Source: JAUVYV01 sp964585535 (GTDB lineage Bacteria; Planctomycetota; Phycisphaerae; Sedimentisphaerales; Anaerobacaceae). Taken from it: DNA of 31,189 bases. The notes beneath the pieces were generated by a model. The model saw nothing but the letters and a program-made list of their open reading frames with translations, searched no databases and was not told where the DNA came from. The translations under genes and the position numbers were made by a program. This document shows positions 8,051 through 16,870 of this stretch, one piece after another; positions within the stretch are counted from its first letter, which is position 1; each line of letters begins with the position of its first letter. Where the stretch lies: assembly GCA_964585535.1 (NCBI GenBank), contig CAZPDW010000004.1, forward strand, positions 1 through 31,189. Reading direction: 5' to 3'.

Positions 8051-9554
8051 TGCTTCCCCTTTTTGTTTTATCCACGTATTCGTATTTTATTTCGCCGAAC
8101 GGCTTTGTCGAGACTGTTTTGTCATTTCCTTTTTTCGATATTTTCACGATGTACTCGGCTTTCTTGGGGATATTCCCATTCTCATATGCTAATCCCTCCC
8201 GCTCGGCATAAAAACTTATGCGTTTATCCGACACGACTACAATATCTCTGCCATCGGTATTAGCTTTAAGCCATTGTGCCGCTGCTCTGTAGCCTTGCTT
8301 TTTTATACGAATCGGCCTGAGTAATTTGGGAGTACATATGGAAGTGCCGATTATAAATAAGACCAGAAACCAGAACCGTTCATCGCAATTTGTCGCAGCA
8401 AAGGAACCGGCTTTCTTCGAAAATCTCTTATGGAACCATATCGCTAATTCCTGTAAGCCGACAGGCACATAGAGAATTGGAATTATTAGTAAGGGCAAGG
8501 TGTGTCTGTAACTCATATAGCCATATTTACAATACAGCCATAACATTACAGGTACGTTCAGAGATATAATTGCAATTACAAAAAACCTTTCCGGCTCATA
8601 CCATTTTCGCCCTTTAAACCGTTTATGCATCCCTATAAATAAGGCCGGCACGAAAAACCACATTAACGTTTCGCCAATATTTTGCACAAGTTTGTAGAAA
8701 CCTTTTGCGATGTTTCTTAGTGTAAATTGTGAAGTGTGTGTGGCCTCTGATACAGTTTGATTGCTCTTTGTATGAACTTCCAGTTGCTGCGAGGTTCGGA
8801 CAAATTGACCAATATCTTTCTTAGGAAACACCGCTCCCTTTAATTTCATGTAAGGCCCGGCTACTGCGAGAAACGTTATCAACAGTAGAGTTAATGAAAA
8901 TAATACCTTGCTTTTACTTATAGACCGTCTTGGCCAGAACAACTGTAGTCCAAGCCACAAACTGCCTAACACAACCAATTGAGCACACTCAGGCCGAATA
9001 AGGTATCCCACTCCTGCAGCAAGGCCGACAAAACCAAACAGCCAATAGTTGTTTTTTGATGCCCCGTTGAACAACAATAATATGCCTAACACTAAGAAAA
9101 ACATGTGCGGCCAATCACTAAGGGCATCGCTTCCATATTCAGCCGGCTTAGGCAATAATATGAGGACCAATGTTGCCCAAAAACTTATCTTGGCTCCGAA
9201 TAATTGTTTCCCTATGAAATATAGTACCGTTATAGCAAGCAGCCTGAATACCAAAGTGACGCTTTGCGCACAGTAAATCCAGGTTAATATCGATGTGTCT
9301 TTATACAACAAAGCCGTAACTTTGCGGGTAATAAGAATTAGCCATGGATAACCGGGATGTTGATATTCACTTACTATTGTTTTGACAGGATCAGCTTCTA
9401 TCTGTTGGGCATACTTTATAAAGCCCACTCCGTCTTTTGCAATGATAGCTGTTGTGGCAATAAGGTATATGCCAATACATAAAGCCACCATCAGCAATAT
9501 TGACACATTAACCAAATCTCTGCTTTTATCCGATTGTGCAATAATCTTTTTCAA
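8025..9554 (-). CDS. GT39-like (ArnT/PMT-type) membrane glycosyltransferase
   Basis: A 509-residue multi-pass protein with roughly ten hydrophobic segments and a soluble C-terminal tail. The first extracytoplasmic loop carries KDGVGFIKYAQ followed by HPGYPW. This is the arrangement of the GT-C superfamily (ArnT, PMT, GT39/GT83), in which an acidic residue in this loop is catalytic. These enzymes transfer a sugar from a polyprenyl-phosphate donor on the outer face of the inner membrane. It overlaps the preceding initiating transferase by ATGA (9551-9554). The acceptor could be the exported glycan, lipid A or protein, and sequence does not decide. Confidence 0.8.
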   Translation of the reverse strand: MKKIIAQSDKSRDLVNVSILLMVALCIGIYLIATTAIIAKDGVGFIKYAQQIEADPVKTIVSEYQHPGYPWLILITRKVTALLYKDTSILTWIYCAQSVTLVFRLLAITVLYFIGKQLFGAKISFWATLVLILLPKPAEYGSDALSDWPHMFFLVLGILLLFNGASKNNYWLFGFVGLAAGVGYLIRPECAQLVVLGSLWLGLQLFWPRRSISKSKVLFSLTLLLITFLAVAGPYMKLKGAVFPKKDIGQFVRTSQQLEVHTKSNQTVSEATHTSQFTLRNIAKGFYKLVQNIGETLMWFFVPALFIGMHKRFKGRKWYEPERFFVIAIISLNVPVMLWLYCKYGYMSYRHTLPLLIIPILYVPVGLQELAIWFHKRFSKKAGSFAATNCDERFWFLVLFIIGTSICTPKLLRPIRIKKQGYRAAAQWLKANTDGRDIVVVSDKRISFYAEREGLAYENGNIPKKAEYIVKISKKGNDKTVSTKPFGEIKYEYVDKTKRGSNVIIYSDQ

Positions 9555-10957
9555 TACGCGTTTTCACCTTTTAAAATATGCCACGGTGTTCGCAGAAGAA
9601 TCCATATATCCAGTCCAAATGACCAGTTTCTGACGTAATACAAGTCATACAGTAATCTTTTTCTAAGGGAGGTGTCCCCCCGGAAACCATTTATTTGCGC
9701 CCAACCGGTCATACCCGCTTTAACCTTGTGTCTAAGTAGATATTTTTTATATTCACCAGAGAATTGCTTTACAAAAATAGGACGTTCCGGCCTGGGACCA
9801 ACCAAGCTCATTTGACCTTTAACTACATTTATAAGCTGAGGAAACTCGTCAAGACTCGTATGTCGCAACCAAGCTCCAATTTTAGTACGCCTGGAATCGT
9901 TATTCTTAGTCCATTGTGGCCCATTTTCTTTTTCTGCACCTGCTGACATGGTGCGAAATTTGAGCATCTTAAATTCTTTCTGGTCCATTCCCACACGCAG
10001 CTGCTTATAAAAAATGGGCCCCTTGCTGGTTAACTTAATCAAAATAGTTATCAGTATCATGGGAACCATAAATATGATTAGTAATATTAGAGCAACGATA
10101 CAATCAAAAACTTCTTTCAATACAACATTAACACCATCTAATGGAGAATCAGCCGCCGAAAATAGAATCTGATGGCCTATGGTTATTGCTGTAGCACCGC
10201 TTATCGAAGTCAGATTGCCCCAATCTGGTATGATGCGGATGGTTACACCGGAAGATTGAAGAGACTTTAGAACCGGGTATGCTTTTTGTGCCTCATCTCC
10301 GCTTAAAGCAAGATAAACTTCATCTATCGTCTCGGTTTTAACTAATTCAGTTAGTTTTTCAACAGGACCGTATATTGGGATTCCCAGCAATTCAGTATCG
10401 ATAAGACTCGGATTATTATCTACAAAAAAAACACATTTCAATCCCAGCCATCCCGTTCGGTCGATATCACGGACAAGCTGTTGACCTTCCTGACCGACTC
10501 CTATTACAGCATAATAACGCAGGTTATATCCTTTCGCACGTAGCTTTCGTATTACTACCATTGTTAATAAATGCGAAAAAACCAAACCTGCAAATAACAT
10601 AATCAAGAACAGAGCCAATAACTTCCGTGAATAGGGCACATCATGAAGATAGTAAAAAAACGCCAGCACGAACAGACCACTGAAGATGCTGGCCTTAAAA
10701 ATATCTGCGAGTTGCACAAATATATTCTGTATTCGTTTTAACTCATAAAGACCTGTAAACAGACAGCTTAAGTAGCAAATAAGAATAATAGGCAGCATCA
10801 ATACCAAATGTTTTTTAAAATCTGGTATCCCCTTAGCTGTTGTAAATACCCCCGAATGAAATCTAACATAGAAAACACAAAGCCAAATGCAACCGATAAT
10901 ACAGACATCGCTGACCGAGCGAAACAAACTCACAAATGTCGCATATCGCTTTAGCAT
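9551..10957 (-). CDS. Undecaprenyl-phosphate sugar phosphotransferase (WcaJ/WbaP family)
   Basis: A 468-residue polyprenyl glycosylphosphotransferase that starts glycan synthesis by moving a hexose-1-phosphate from UDP-sugar to undecaprenyl phosphate. Four or five N-terminal transmembrane helices are followed by a CoA-binding-like Rossmann region (YAVIGVGQEGQQLVRDI). The C-terminal catalytic domain has KFRTM, LDEFPQLINVVKG, SLVGPRPE and AGMTGWAQI, the standard bacterial sugar transferase signature. ATG 10957 is preceded in frame by a stop four codons upstream, so the start is firm. It is the first gene of the leftward export operon. Confidence 0.92.
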   Translation of the reverse strand: MLKRYATFVSLFRSVSDVCIIGCIWLCVFYVRFHSGVFTTAKGIPDFKKHLVLMLPIILICYLSCLFTGLYELKRIQNIFVQLADIFKASIFSGLFVLAFFYYLHDVPYSRKLLALFLIMLFAGLVFSHLLTMVVIRKLRAKGYNLRYYAVIGVGQEGQQLVRDIDRTGWLGLKCVFFVDNNPSLIDTELLGIPIYGPVEKLTELVKTETIDEVYLALSGDEAQKAYPVLKSLQSSGVTIRIIPDWGNLTSISGATAITIGHQILFSAADSPLDGVNVVLKEVFDCIVALILLIIFMVPMILITILIKLTSKGPIFYKQLRVGMDQKEFKMLKFRTMSAGAEKENGPQWTKNNDSRRTKIGAWLRHTSLDEFPQLINVVKGQMSLVGPRPERPIFVKQFSGEYKKYLLRHKVKAGMTGWAQINGFRGDTSLRKRLLYDLYYVRNWSFGLDIWILLRTPWHILKGENAY

Positions 10958-11099
10958 ATCTTGCTTTCAAACCTAACATGAATTTCGTCGCCTTGGGTTG
11001 GTTATCCCTGGTGAGTTGCACCTCTGCAGGACTCGCTTGCGTTTCGCCAACCAATGGTATTATTGTCGCTTCCTTTATTTTCGTCAAGATTCTTTTCAT
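10863..11099 (-). CDS. Doubtful small ORF upstream of the sugar transferase
   Basis: A 78-codon frame beginning ATG at 11099, with GAAGGA about ten bases upstream and a fairly protein-like first half (MKRILTKIKEATIIPL). It overlaps the start of the sugar transferase by 95 bases in another frame and contains the best promoter candidate of the operon. More likely a chance frame or a relic than a gene. I do not recognise a family. Confidence 0.15.
   Translation of the reverse strand: MKRILTKIKEATIIPLVGETQASPAEVQLTRDNQPKATKFMLGLKARYAKAICDICEFVSLGQRCLYYRLHLALCFLC
11059..11087 (-). promoter_or_regulatory. Candidate sigma70 promoter for the glycan-export operon
   Basis: On the minus strand, TTGACG (11082-11087) and AATAAT (11059-11064) are separated by 17 bases, each five of six to consensus. 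They lie about 100 bases upstream of ATG 10957. This is the only good match I see in the gap and fits an operon starting with the initiating transferase. Confidence 0.4.
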
Positions 11100-11102
11100 T
11101 AA

Positions 11103-11303
11103 GATGCTTTCCTTCAGGCCTTACGGCCCTGGCTTCGCTGCGGCAAGCTTGGTATCTCGCCGGGCCAGAATCGTTTCCGGCTGCCCGGCGATTTGCAGCT
11201 CGGCTCGAAGGGCTGGAGGGTGTATCTGCCGATTACTACCTGCATAATAATCTCAATCGTCCTGACGCTGATACTCTGGCTAATCGGCTATTTTCGCCGT
11301 TAA
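11103..11303 (+). pseudogene. Truncated DUF2905-like membrane protein remnant
   Basis: The open frame between stops at 11100-11102 and 11301-11303 ends in a recognisable DUF2905 tail. GKLGI is followed by FRLPGDLQLGSKGWRVYLP and a hydrophobic helix (ITTCIIISIVLTLILWLIG) closing in YFRR. DUF2905 proteins are about 70 residues and begin with an additional membrane helix and an ATG. Here that N-terminal part is missing: the upstream codons read DAFLQALRPWLRC and contain no ATG. The family match is from memory of the LPGD plus WxVYxP pattern. It sits exactly where composition changes from AT-rich to GC-rich, so truncation during insertion of the glycan locus is plausible but unproven. Confidence 0.55.
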
Positions 11304-11329
11304 GCCATTTGGCGCATTAGCCCCCCGGC

Positions 11330-14300
11330 CTACTCGATTTTTTTGTAATAGTCCGCTTCCTTGTCGGAGAGTTTTTTTCCCTTAATCATTTTTTCGATTT
11401 TGCGCAGGTCAACCTCCCTCGGCTGGCCGCCCGATGCGCTTATCGCCGACGCCCGGCTGCCGGTAAACTGCATAAGCCGGTTAAACCTGACGGCTGCGAG
11501 GCCGGATGCGTATATCGCCGTAATTGCAGCGGCCAATACGAGGTATCGTGACATGGCTTTTGCCGGCGTGCTCGCCGGGACGTATGAATCGGCCCGCTCG
11601 GTCGGGGCTTTGAAACCGCCTCGGCACCTGTCGCAGTATATGCAGTCGAGCCGGTCGGCGGCGGTAACGCCGAATTCACACCTGCCGTAATGCCTTGCCG
11701 GCAGCAAATGCCTCAGTATCGTAATTTTGTTAAACAGCGACAGGAAGGCGCCCGTCGGGCACAGGTAGCGACACCAAAAACGCCCGTAGAAAACCGAGCC
11801 GACCAGAGCGGCAATCACAAGAACACCGAGCGGTGAGCGCAAATTGTGAACCCAGAAGCGAGTGCTAAACACAGCTATCAGCGGGTCGGCGGCGAGGATG
11901 GTCCTGTCTCTCGAGATAAAAAACAAAATCACAAAGACAAACAGGACAATGTATTTGATGAACCTCGCCCTGACCATCTCCTCAGAAGGCACCGAGGGCC
12001 TGAATCGCTTCGGCAATACATAGCCGGCCAGCTCCTGTAATGCGCCGAACGGGCACAGGTAGCCGCAGTAGATATTGCCCAGCAGTATTACAAGAACCAA
12101 TATGCCCACGCCGAGCAGGAAAACACCGCTGAATGCGACCGCGGGTATATGCCCGGACAGAATGGTTGCGACCTGCTCGCTGGAGTACTGGGTATTCAGG
12201 ACGAAGCCGCCGACGGCAAGATTGAAACAAAGAACGAGCAGGCGGCTCAGCAGACCGCCTTTGAAAATCACCAGCAGTGTAAAGACAACTGCGGCTGTTA
12301 GATAAACGGCAGTTATGTCGAAAAACTTATTGTGCCGTGCGGCAGGTGCGGCAGTTTGCTCGACGGCCCTGCCGAGTATGCCGGTGGCGAAGCGCCGGGC
12401 CGATTTGCCGATTGAGGCAAGGACGGCCTGCGAGCTTACGGTTGCGCCCGTAACCGTATCGAGACCTGCAAACGGCCTGACGCCGAAAAGCCGACGGCCC
12501 TTCAGCGAGCCGAGCCAGCCGCCGAGCATATCGAGGTATGCAGGCGTTTCGTTTGAGCGGATGATATGGAAGTCGAGGAGTTTGCCGTCTTTATCGATGT
12601 AGATAGCGAGATTGATTTTGCCGCCGAAGCCGCGGACCTGCGGCGCAAGCTCGGCGGAGCTGAAGATATAGCCGGTAAGTTTTTTTTGCGGGTCATAGAC
12701 ATTGAAGTAATTCACCGTTCGGTCGCTGTTTTCGAGAGTGGCTCTGGCGGGTTCGATTTGCATTTCGGCCGCCAGCGGCTGGGCCGTGGATTGGGTCAGG
12801 GCCGGCTTTAGTTTGGCACCGGCTGAAACGAGCAGATTGGAGCACAACACGACCACAGCGGCGACGCCGAACAGGGCGTAGCCGAACCTGCGCAGCCGCC
12901 CGGCGGTCGTGCCGGCTTGGCCGGGGTTTTGCCGCCGGCAGACGTTCAGCGCTGCGGCGGGAACATTTGAGACGAGCAGGGCCGTCAGGACGAGCAGCGT
13001 TACCATTGTCCCCGCGACGGGTACGAGCAGCAGGCCGGTGAGCAGCCCTCCCGCCGCCGCACCGAGGTGGTCGGCCAATTCGAGTTTGCTGCCGGTGCGG
13101 CCGGCCTCGAGACCGGCATCGGTAAGCTGCGAGTCGGCGATGGGAAAATAGCAGCCGCCGCACAGCCCGGTGAGCACAAAGGCGGCGGCAAAAACAGTAT
13201 GGAACCACTCGCCGCCGGGCCAGAAGGCAATTATTGTAATGAGCACCGAATGCACCGCAACAACCGCAAACAGGACATACTCGGAGGTGAACATTGTCTT
13301 TGCCGGCTGCCGCAGGCGTCTCAAAAGCCCTCTGCACAGGGCCGCCCCGAACGCCAGGCCGGTCATATACAGTGACGAAATGACGCCGATGTACAAATAG
13401 AGCGAGCCGAAGCGAACCTGGTACATATACATCAGAACGATGACCAGGCCGATGCCCGTCAGACCAGCGGAAAATACGAGGTACGTGCCGTCGAAGCTTG
13501 ACCTGCCGGCGGCGCCTGTAGTGCCGCGGATGTAGAAAACGCGCAGGGCCGCAAAGAGGAGTATCGGGATAAATAATACCAGTGGCCCCGCCAAAGCAAG
13601 CAGCTTGACGAACCGCGTGACGGGCGCCTGAGACTGCTTAGCAGCCAGCAGCAAACTGTACAGATGAGTCAGCGGCCTCGAATCGCTGTTGAGCAGGAGC
13701 CGGCCGGGCAAATCGGCGCTGCGGTAGGCGGCCATAGCTTTTTCGGCACGGTCGGGCAGGTAAATGCTCAGCAGCGCCTCCGGTGAGAGAATTTCGGCTG
13801 CGCCAGGTATCGCCGCGAAGCGGTCGCGCAGCAGCCCGGGCTTGCCCGTAACCGCCGGGCTGTCCGATGCGATAAACCAGGTATCCTCACCCGGCGCCAA
13901 GGCGATATGTGGAAAGACCTTTTCGAGTGTTACCAGCGTAGATGCGCCGATACTGACAAGCTCGGCGCCCATAACATTGGCGCCGCCGCCGGTGTGCACC
14001 GCTAAGATGCCGTTTCGGGCGAGGTTCCGGCTGAGCTGCTTATAAAACTCGACGGTATAGTAACGATTCAGAACGGAGTTGGTCAGCCCGGGGAGATTGA
14101 CGATGACAATATCGAACGGTAACGTTTTTTCGCTTTTTGTTAGTGCGGCACGAAGGTCGCCGACAAACGGTTCGAAGCGGTCGTCGGATATCCTGAATTT
14201 GGCGCCGATGGACGAACCGACCTTTCGCACGTATTCGCTGTCGCTGTGGGCCCAGGTGACATTGCTTATCTGCGGCAGCTTTAGGAGCGTACGACACAGG

Positions 14301-15232
14301 GCCAGCCCCGAACCGACGACCAGGACCCTGCTCGCCTTCGGGTTCTGGCAGAGTGCGACGGCACCGGTCTTCGCCGAGGCGGCTTCGTCCGGCACTGCCT
14401 CGACAACGGTGCCCTGCCGCATAACCAGCCACTGGTCGCGATATTGGCCGAACAAATACTCGGCCTGGGCCGTCCGAAACGAGCCGGCGTAAGCGCCAGC
14501 GGGCAGCAGCTTTGACCATTTCAGGATTCTTAGAGAACGAGCCAGTCGATTATCGAGGCCGGTACCGACGAAGGCGACGGCGCAGAGACAGAGCAAAAGT
14601 GCGGCGGCGGTCATTTTGCGGTACTTGCGATTGACAGGCGGCTGAGTCGGGGCGGTTTTGGTCGCCAGCGATAAAAAAGCCGACAGGGATATGACAAATG
14701 CAAGCAAAAGGAAGACCTTGACGGAATTGAGGCCGACGCCGAGGAGCAGCGTTGTCCCCAGGCCGCCGACGAAGCTGCCGGCGGCCTCGAGCGTATAGAC
14801 GCCCGAGACCGTGAGGGGCCCTGTGGGGCTGAGCCGACGGCAGAACAACGGAAATAGCATACCGGTGATAACGCTCACCGGTGCGTTTATGACGACCGAA
14901 AGAAACACCAGCCGGGGAATTGAGACAAGTGCGTAGGATTCAATCCCGACCAGGGTACGCGCCTGGATTATCAGGAACAACTGCAGAACAAAGGCGGGAA
15001 GATAGACAAGTAAAAGCAGCTCGATTTTGCCGGCGAGCCGGGTGCCAAGCGGGCCGAGCCGGTAAACGAGCACCGCCCCCAGAGCCACCCACAAAAACCA
15101 GCAGGCGAAGAAGATGCCGACGCTTACGTCGCTGCCCTCGAAGGTTGTGATATACTCGCGGAAGAGCAGCGTCTGGGCGCCAATGCTGAACAGGCCGTAA
15201 CTGAAGACAACAAGCCAGCGAAAGAGCTTCAT
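11330..15232 (-). CDS. Spermidine-synthase-like / FMN-binding / NosR-like Fe-S membrane fusion protein
   Basis: A 1300-residue inner-membrane protein. Residues about 1-200 are six to eight helices of the fused MFS/spermidine-synthase type. About 255-470 is a Rossmann methyltransferase-like domain (VLVVGSGLAL); the usual catalytic acidic motif is replaced by VNLPGL, so polyamine synthesis is unlikely. About 540-800 is a second helix bundle. About 820-970 is an FMN-binding domain with DTVTGATVSS (Asp925, Thr931), the covalent flavinylation motif used by ApbE in RnfG, NqrC and NosR, which works outside the membrane. About 980-1270 is a NosR/NapH-like membrane region with two CxxxCP motifs (Cys1056/1060 and 1154/1158) and CIYCDRC (1197, 1200, 1203). 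The likely role is electron transfer across the membrane. It starts by ATGA overlap with the Memo-AMMECR1 gene. Confidence 0.85.
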   Translation of the reverse strand: MKLFRWLVVFSYGLFSIGAQTLLFREYITTFEGSDVSVGIFFACWFLWVALGAVLVYRLGPLGTRLAGKIELLLLVYLPAFVLQLFLIIQARTLVGIESYALVSIPRLVFLSVVINAPVSVITGMLFPLFCRRLSPTGPLTVSGVYTLEAAGSFVGGLGTTLLLGVGLNSVKVFLLLAFVISLSAFLSLATKTAPTQPPVNRKYRKMTAAALLLCLCAVAFVGTGLDNRLARSLRILKWSKLLPAGAYAGSFRTAQAEYLFGQYRDQWLVMRQGTVVEAVPDEAASAKTGAVALCQNPKASRVLVVGSGLALCRTLLKLPQISNVTWAHSDSEYVRKVGSSIGAKFRISDDRFEPFVGDLRAALTKSEKTLPFDIVIVNLPGLTNSVLNRYYTVEFYKQLSRNLARNGILAVHTGGGANVMGAELVSIGASTLVTLEKVFPHIALAPGEDTWFIASDSPAVTGKPGLLRDRFAAIPGAAEILSPEALLSIYLPDRAEKAMAAYRSADLPGRLLLNSDSRPLTHLYSLLLAAKQSQAPVTRFVKLLALAGPLVLFIPILLFAALRVFYIRGTTGAAGRSSFDGTYLVFSAGLTGIGLVIVLMYMYQVRFGSLYLYIGVISSLYMTGLAFGAALCRGLLRRLRQPAKTMFTSEYVLFAVVAVHSVLITIIAFWPGGEWFHTVFAAAFVLTGLCGGCYFPIADSQLTDAGLEAGRTGSKLELADHLGAAAGGLLTGLLLVPVAGTMVTLLVLTALLVSNVPAAALNVCRRQNPGQAGTTAGRLRRFGYALFGVAAVVVLCSNLLVSAGAKLKPALTQSTAQPLAAEMQIEPARATLENSDRTVNYFNVYDPQKKLTGYIFSSAELAPQVRGFGGKINLAIYIDKDGKLLDFHIIRSNETPAYLDMLGGWLGSLKGRRLFGVRPFAGLDTVTGATVSSQAVLASIGKSARRFATGILGRAVEQTAAPAARHNKFFDITAVYLTAAVVFTLLVIFKGGLLSRLLVLCFNLAVGGFVLNTQYSSEQVATILSGHIPAVAFSGVFLLGVGILVLVILLGNIYCGYLCPFGALQELAGYVLPKRFRPSVPSEEMVRARFIKYIVLFVFVILFFISRDRTILAADPLIAVFSTRFWVHNLRSPLGVLVIAALVGSVFYGRFWCRYLCPTGAFLSLFNKITILRHLLPARHYGRCEFGVTAADRLDCIYCDRCRGGFKAPTERADSYVPASTPAKAMSRYLVLAAAITAIYASGLAAVRFNRLMQFTGSRASAISASGGQPREVDLRKIEKMIKGKKLSDKEADYYKKIE

Positions 15233-16869
15233 CGTTTTTCACCAAAGACTTCCGCCTGGAACGCCAGAAAGCTTGCTCCCTGTTTCCAGACGCCTGGCTC
15301 AAGGCCGGCCTTGAGTGACAGATGTGTGAGCATTTCGTTGACGTCCCAGCCCTGTTCGGGTGCGACCTGCGGCAAAAATACCGCCCGGCGGCCGGCCTTG
15401 CTCAACACGACACCGTCGGTGCCGATTCTGATTTCCTGCCACGACTCTATCGGTTTCGGCACCGTCAGCGCCGATATCTCGATTGTGATGCCGGCAAGCT
15501 CGTCCTTTGTCACCGGGCGAAAACGCCGGTCGCGAACGCAGGCGTTGACGGCGTTTTCAATCACCGATTCATACAACGGCTGGCGAGGGAAGATGTCACC
15601 GATGCAGCCCCTGAGCATCCCGTGTTCGGTGAGTGTAACAAAGGCCGCCCGCACCGACTTCATCGCGTCGGTTACGCCGATACCGAGCTGTTCAGCGGTG
15701 GGGACACGACGATGTTCGAGATAGTAGTCGATGGTTTTGCGGGCGAGCTTCAAAAGCTGGCCTTTTTCGTCGGCGGTGAGAGCGGCCTCGGTATGCTTCG
15801 GTTTGGCTGCCGCCCCGCCAGGCCAGGCACCGGAAAAAACCACCGCAAGATAACTGACCGAGTTCGTAAAATCGCCCGTCAGCCCGCCGCTTGTCGCATA
15901 ATGGACCAGCTTGCATTTGCTGTCCGGCTCGAGCATCGAGAGCAATATCGCTATCGGAACATAACCGCAAATTGTCTGGCGACTCTTTTGCCTGTACGCC
16001 AAAAAGCCGTCGGCGTCGAGCGCCGCAATCTTCTCGAAAACGCCCATATCAAGTTTTCTGAGCTGCTCAGGTACGTTCTCGGTGAACGGTACATAGCTGT
16101 AATTAGGCCCGTAATGCGTAAAGTCCGAGCTTGCAACCACGAGCGTATTTTTGTCGAGCATCGGCTTCAAAATGTCGGCGGCCCTGCGAATCGTCTCGGC
16201 AGAACACTCTCCCGCCACAATGGGGACAAACTTGAAATCGCCGAACGCATACTGCAGCAAAGGCAGCTCCATCTGGACGCTGTGCTCAAACTGATGTACC
16301 CGCGGGACATTCTGAAATATCGGATGCTCGAGGAGCTTGTTGATAAAGGCGGTATCCAGCGGCACCTCGCCTAAGGGCGTCTGGTAATGCGTTACCTTAG
16401 GGACACTGAGAATCTCGGACATCGGTACGTAGTGGCTCGGCCCGACCACGACAATTCGCCTGTATTTGCCCTTTACGATTTTCAGCCCGTATGCGGCGGT
16501 CTGGCCCGAGTAGGCATAGCCGGCGTGCGGCAGGATTACCGCGACGGCGTTTTCTATCGGCTCGACCCGGGCCTTTTCAAAGTAACCTGCTATTTGCTTT
16601 CGCAGCAAATTGGCATCGGCGGGGTACCAGCCCCTTTCGGCGAGCGTGCTTCGAAAAACGGTCTTGGCCGGTCGCTGGTTTTGAATTTTGAGTTCTGAGT
16701 TTTGAGTTTTGTTTTCCTCGCCGCCGCCGCCGCCGCCCGCCCGCCTGCCTCTGCCGGCAGGTTTCGGCATAAATGCATCCAGGGCGAGTATACCAACGAC
16801 GATTATTATCAACATAACAAATCCTGACCGAACCGCCCTGCGTAAAGAAAACTCTGTTTCACCGTTCAT
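15229..16869 (-). CDS. amrB/amrA: Membrane-anchored AmmeMemoRadiSam protein B-A fusion (Memo + AMMECR1)
   Basis: A 546-residue fusion. ATG 16869 follows the previous stop by one base; TTG 16890 is a less likely start. Residues about 17-36 form one hydrophobic helix preceded by LRRAVRSG, predicting an N-in anchor with the rest outside the inner membrane. A Gly-rich linker, apparently grown from short repeats, follows. The Memo domain (about 70-345) keeps the putative metal-site residues His115 (PHAGYAYSG), His196 (EHSVQMELP), His252 (DFTHYG) and Cys301 (ICGY), by analogy with human MEMO1. The AMMECR1 domain (about 370-546) keeps LRGCIG (419-424). The bacterial function is unknown. A membrane-exposed form is unusual and fits the redox partner downstream. 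Confidence 0.88.
   Translation of the reverse strand: MNGETEFSLRRAVRSGFVMLIIIVVGILALDAFMPKPAGRGRRAGGGGGGEENKTQNSELKIQNQRPAKTVFRSTLAERGWYPADANLLRKQIAGYFEKARVEPIENAVAVILPHAGYAYSGQTAAYGLKIVKGKYRRIVVVGPSHYVPMSEILSVPKVTHYQTPLGEVPLDTAFINKLLEHPIFQNVPRVHQFEHSVQMELPLLQYAFGDFKFVPIVAGECSAETIRRAADILKPMLDKNTLVVASSDFTHYGPNYSYVPFTENVPEQLRKLDMGVFEKIAALDADGFLAYRQKSRQTICGYVPIAILLSMLEPDSKCKLVHYATSGGLTGDFTNSVSYLAVVFSGAWPGGAAAKPKHTEAALTADEKGQLLKLARKTIDYYLEHRRVPTAEQLGIGVTDAMKSVRAAFVTLTEHGMLRGCIGDIFPRQPLYESVIENAVNACVRDRRFRPVTKDELAGITIEISALTVPKPIESWQEIRIGTDGVVLSKAGRRAVFLPQVAPEQGWDVNEMLTHLSLKAGLEPGVWKQGASFLAFQAEVFGEKR
16681..16745. repeat. Short A/T-rich repeats and (GCC)n run in the Memo linker
   Basis: Reading on the plus strand, 16681-16712 consists of variations of TTTTGAGTTC/T spaced about ten bases apart. 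A run of GCC triplets follows (about 16720-16738). Together they encode the low-complexity linker rich in Gly, Glu, Lys, Gln and Asn between the membrane anchor and the Memo domain. Confidence 0.6.
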
Positions 16870-16870
16870 A

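Noticed and set aside
10863..11099. Small ORF upstream of the sugar transferase as a confident gene
   Set aside because: It overlaps the next gene by 95 bases and contains the best promoter candidate; kept only as a very low-confidence entry.
12502..14519. Long alternative frames inside the 1300-residue gene
   Set aside because: GC-rich coding DNA produces long shadow frames; these are Arg/Ala/Pro-rich with no motifs.
11330..15232. Calling the protein NosR or a polyamine-synthesis enzyme
   Set aside because: No nosZ or nos genes are nearby, and the spermidine-synthase-like domain lacks its catalytic acidic motif. Only the domain resemblances are supported.
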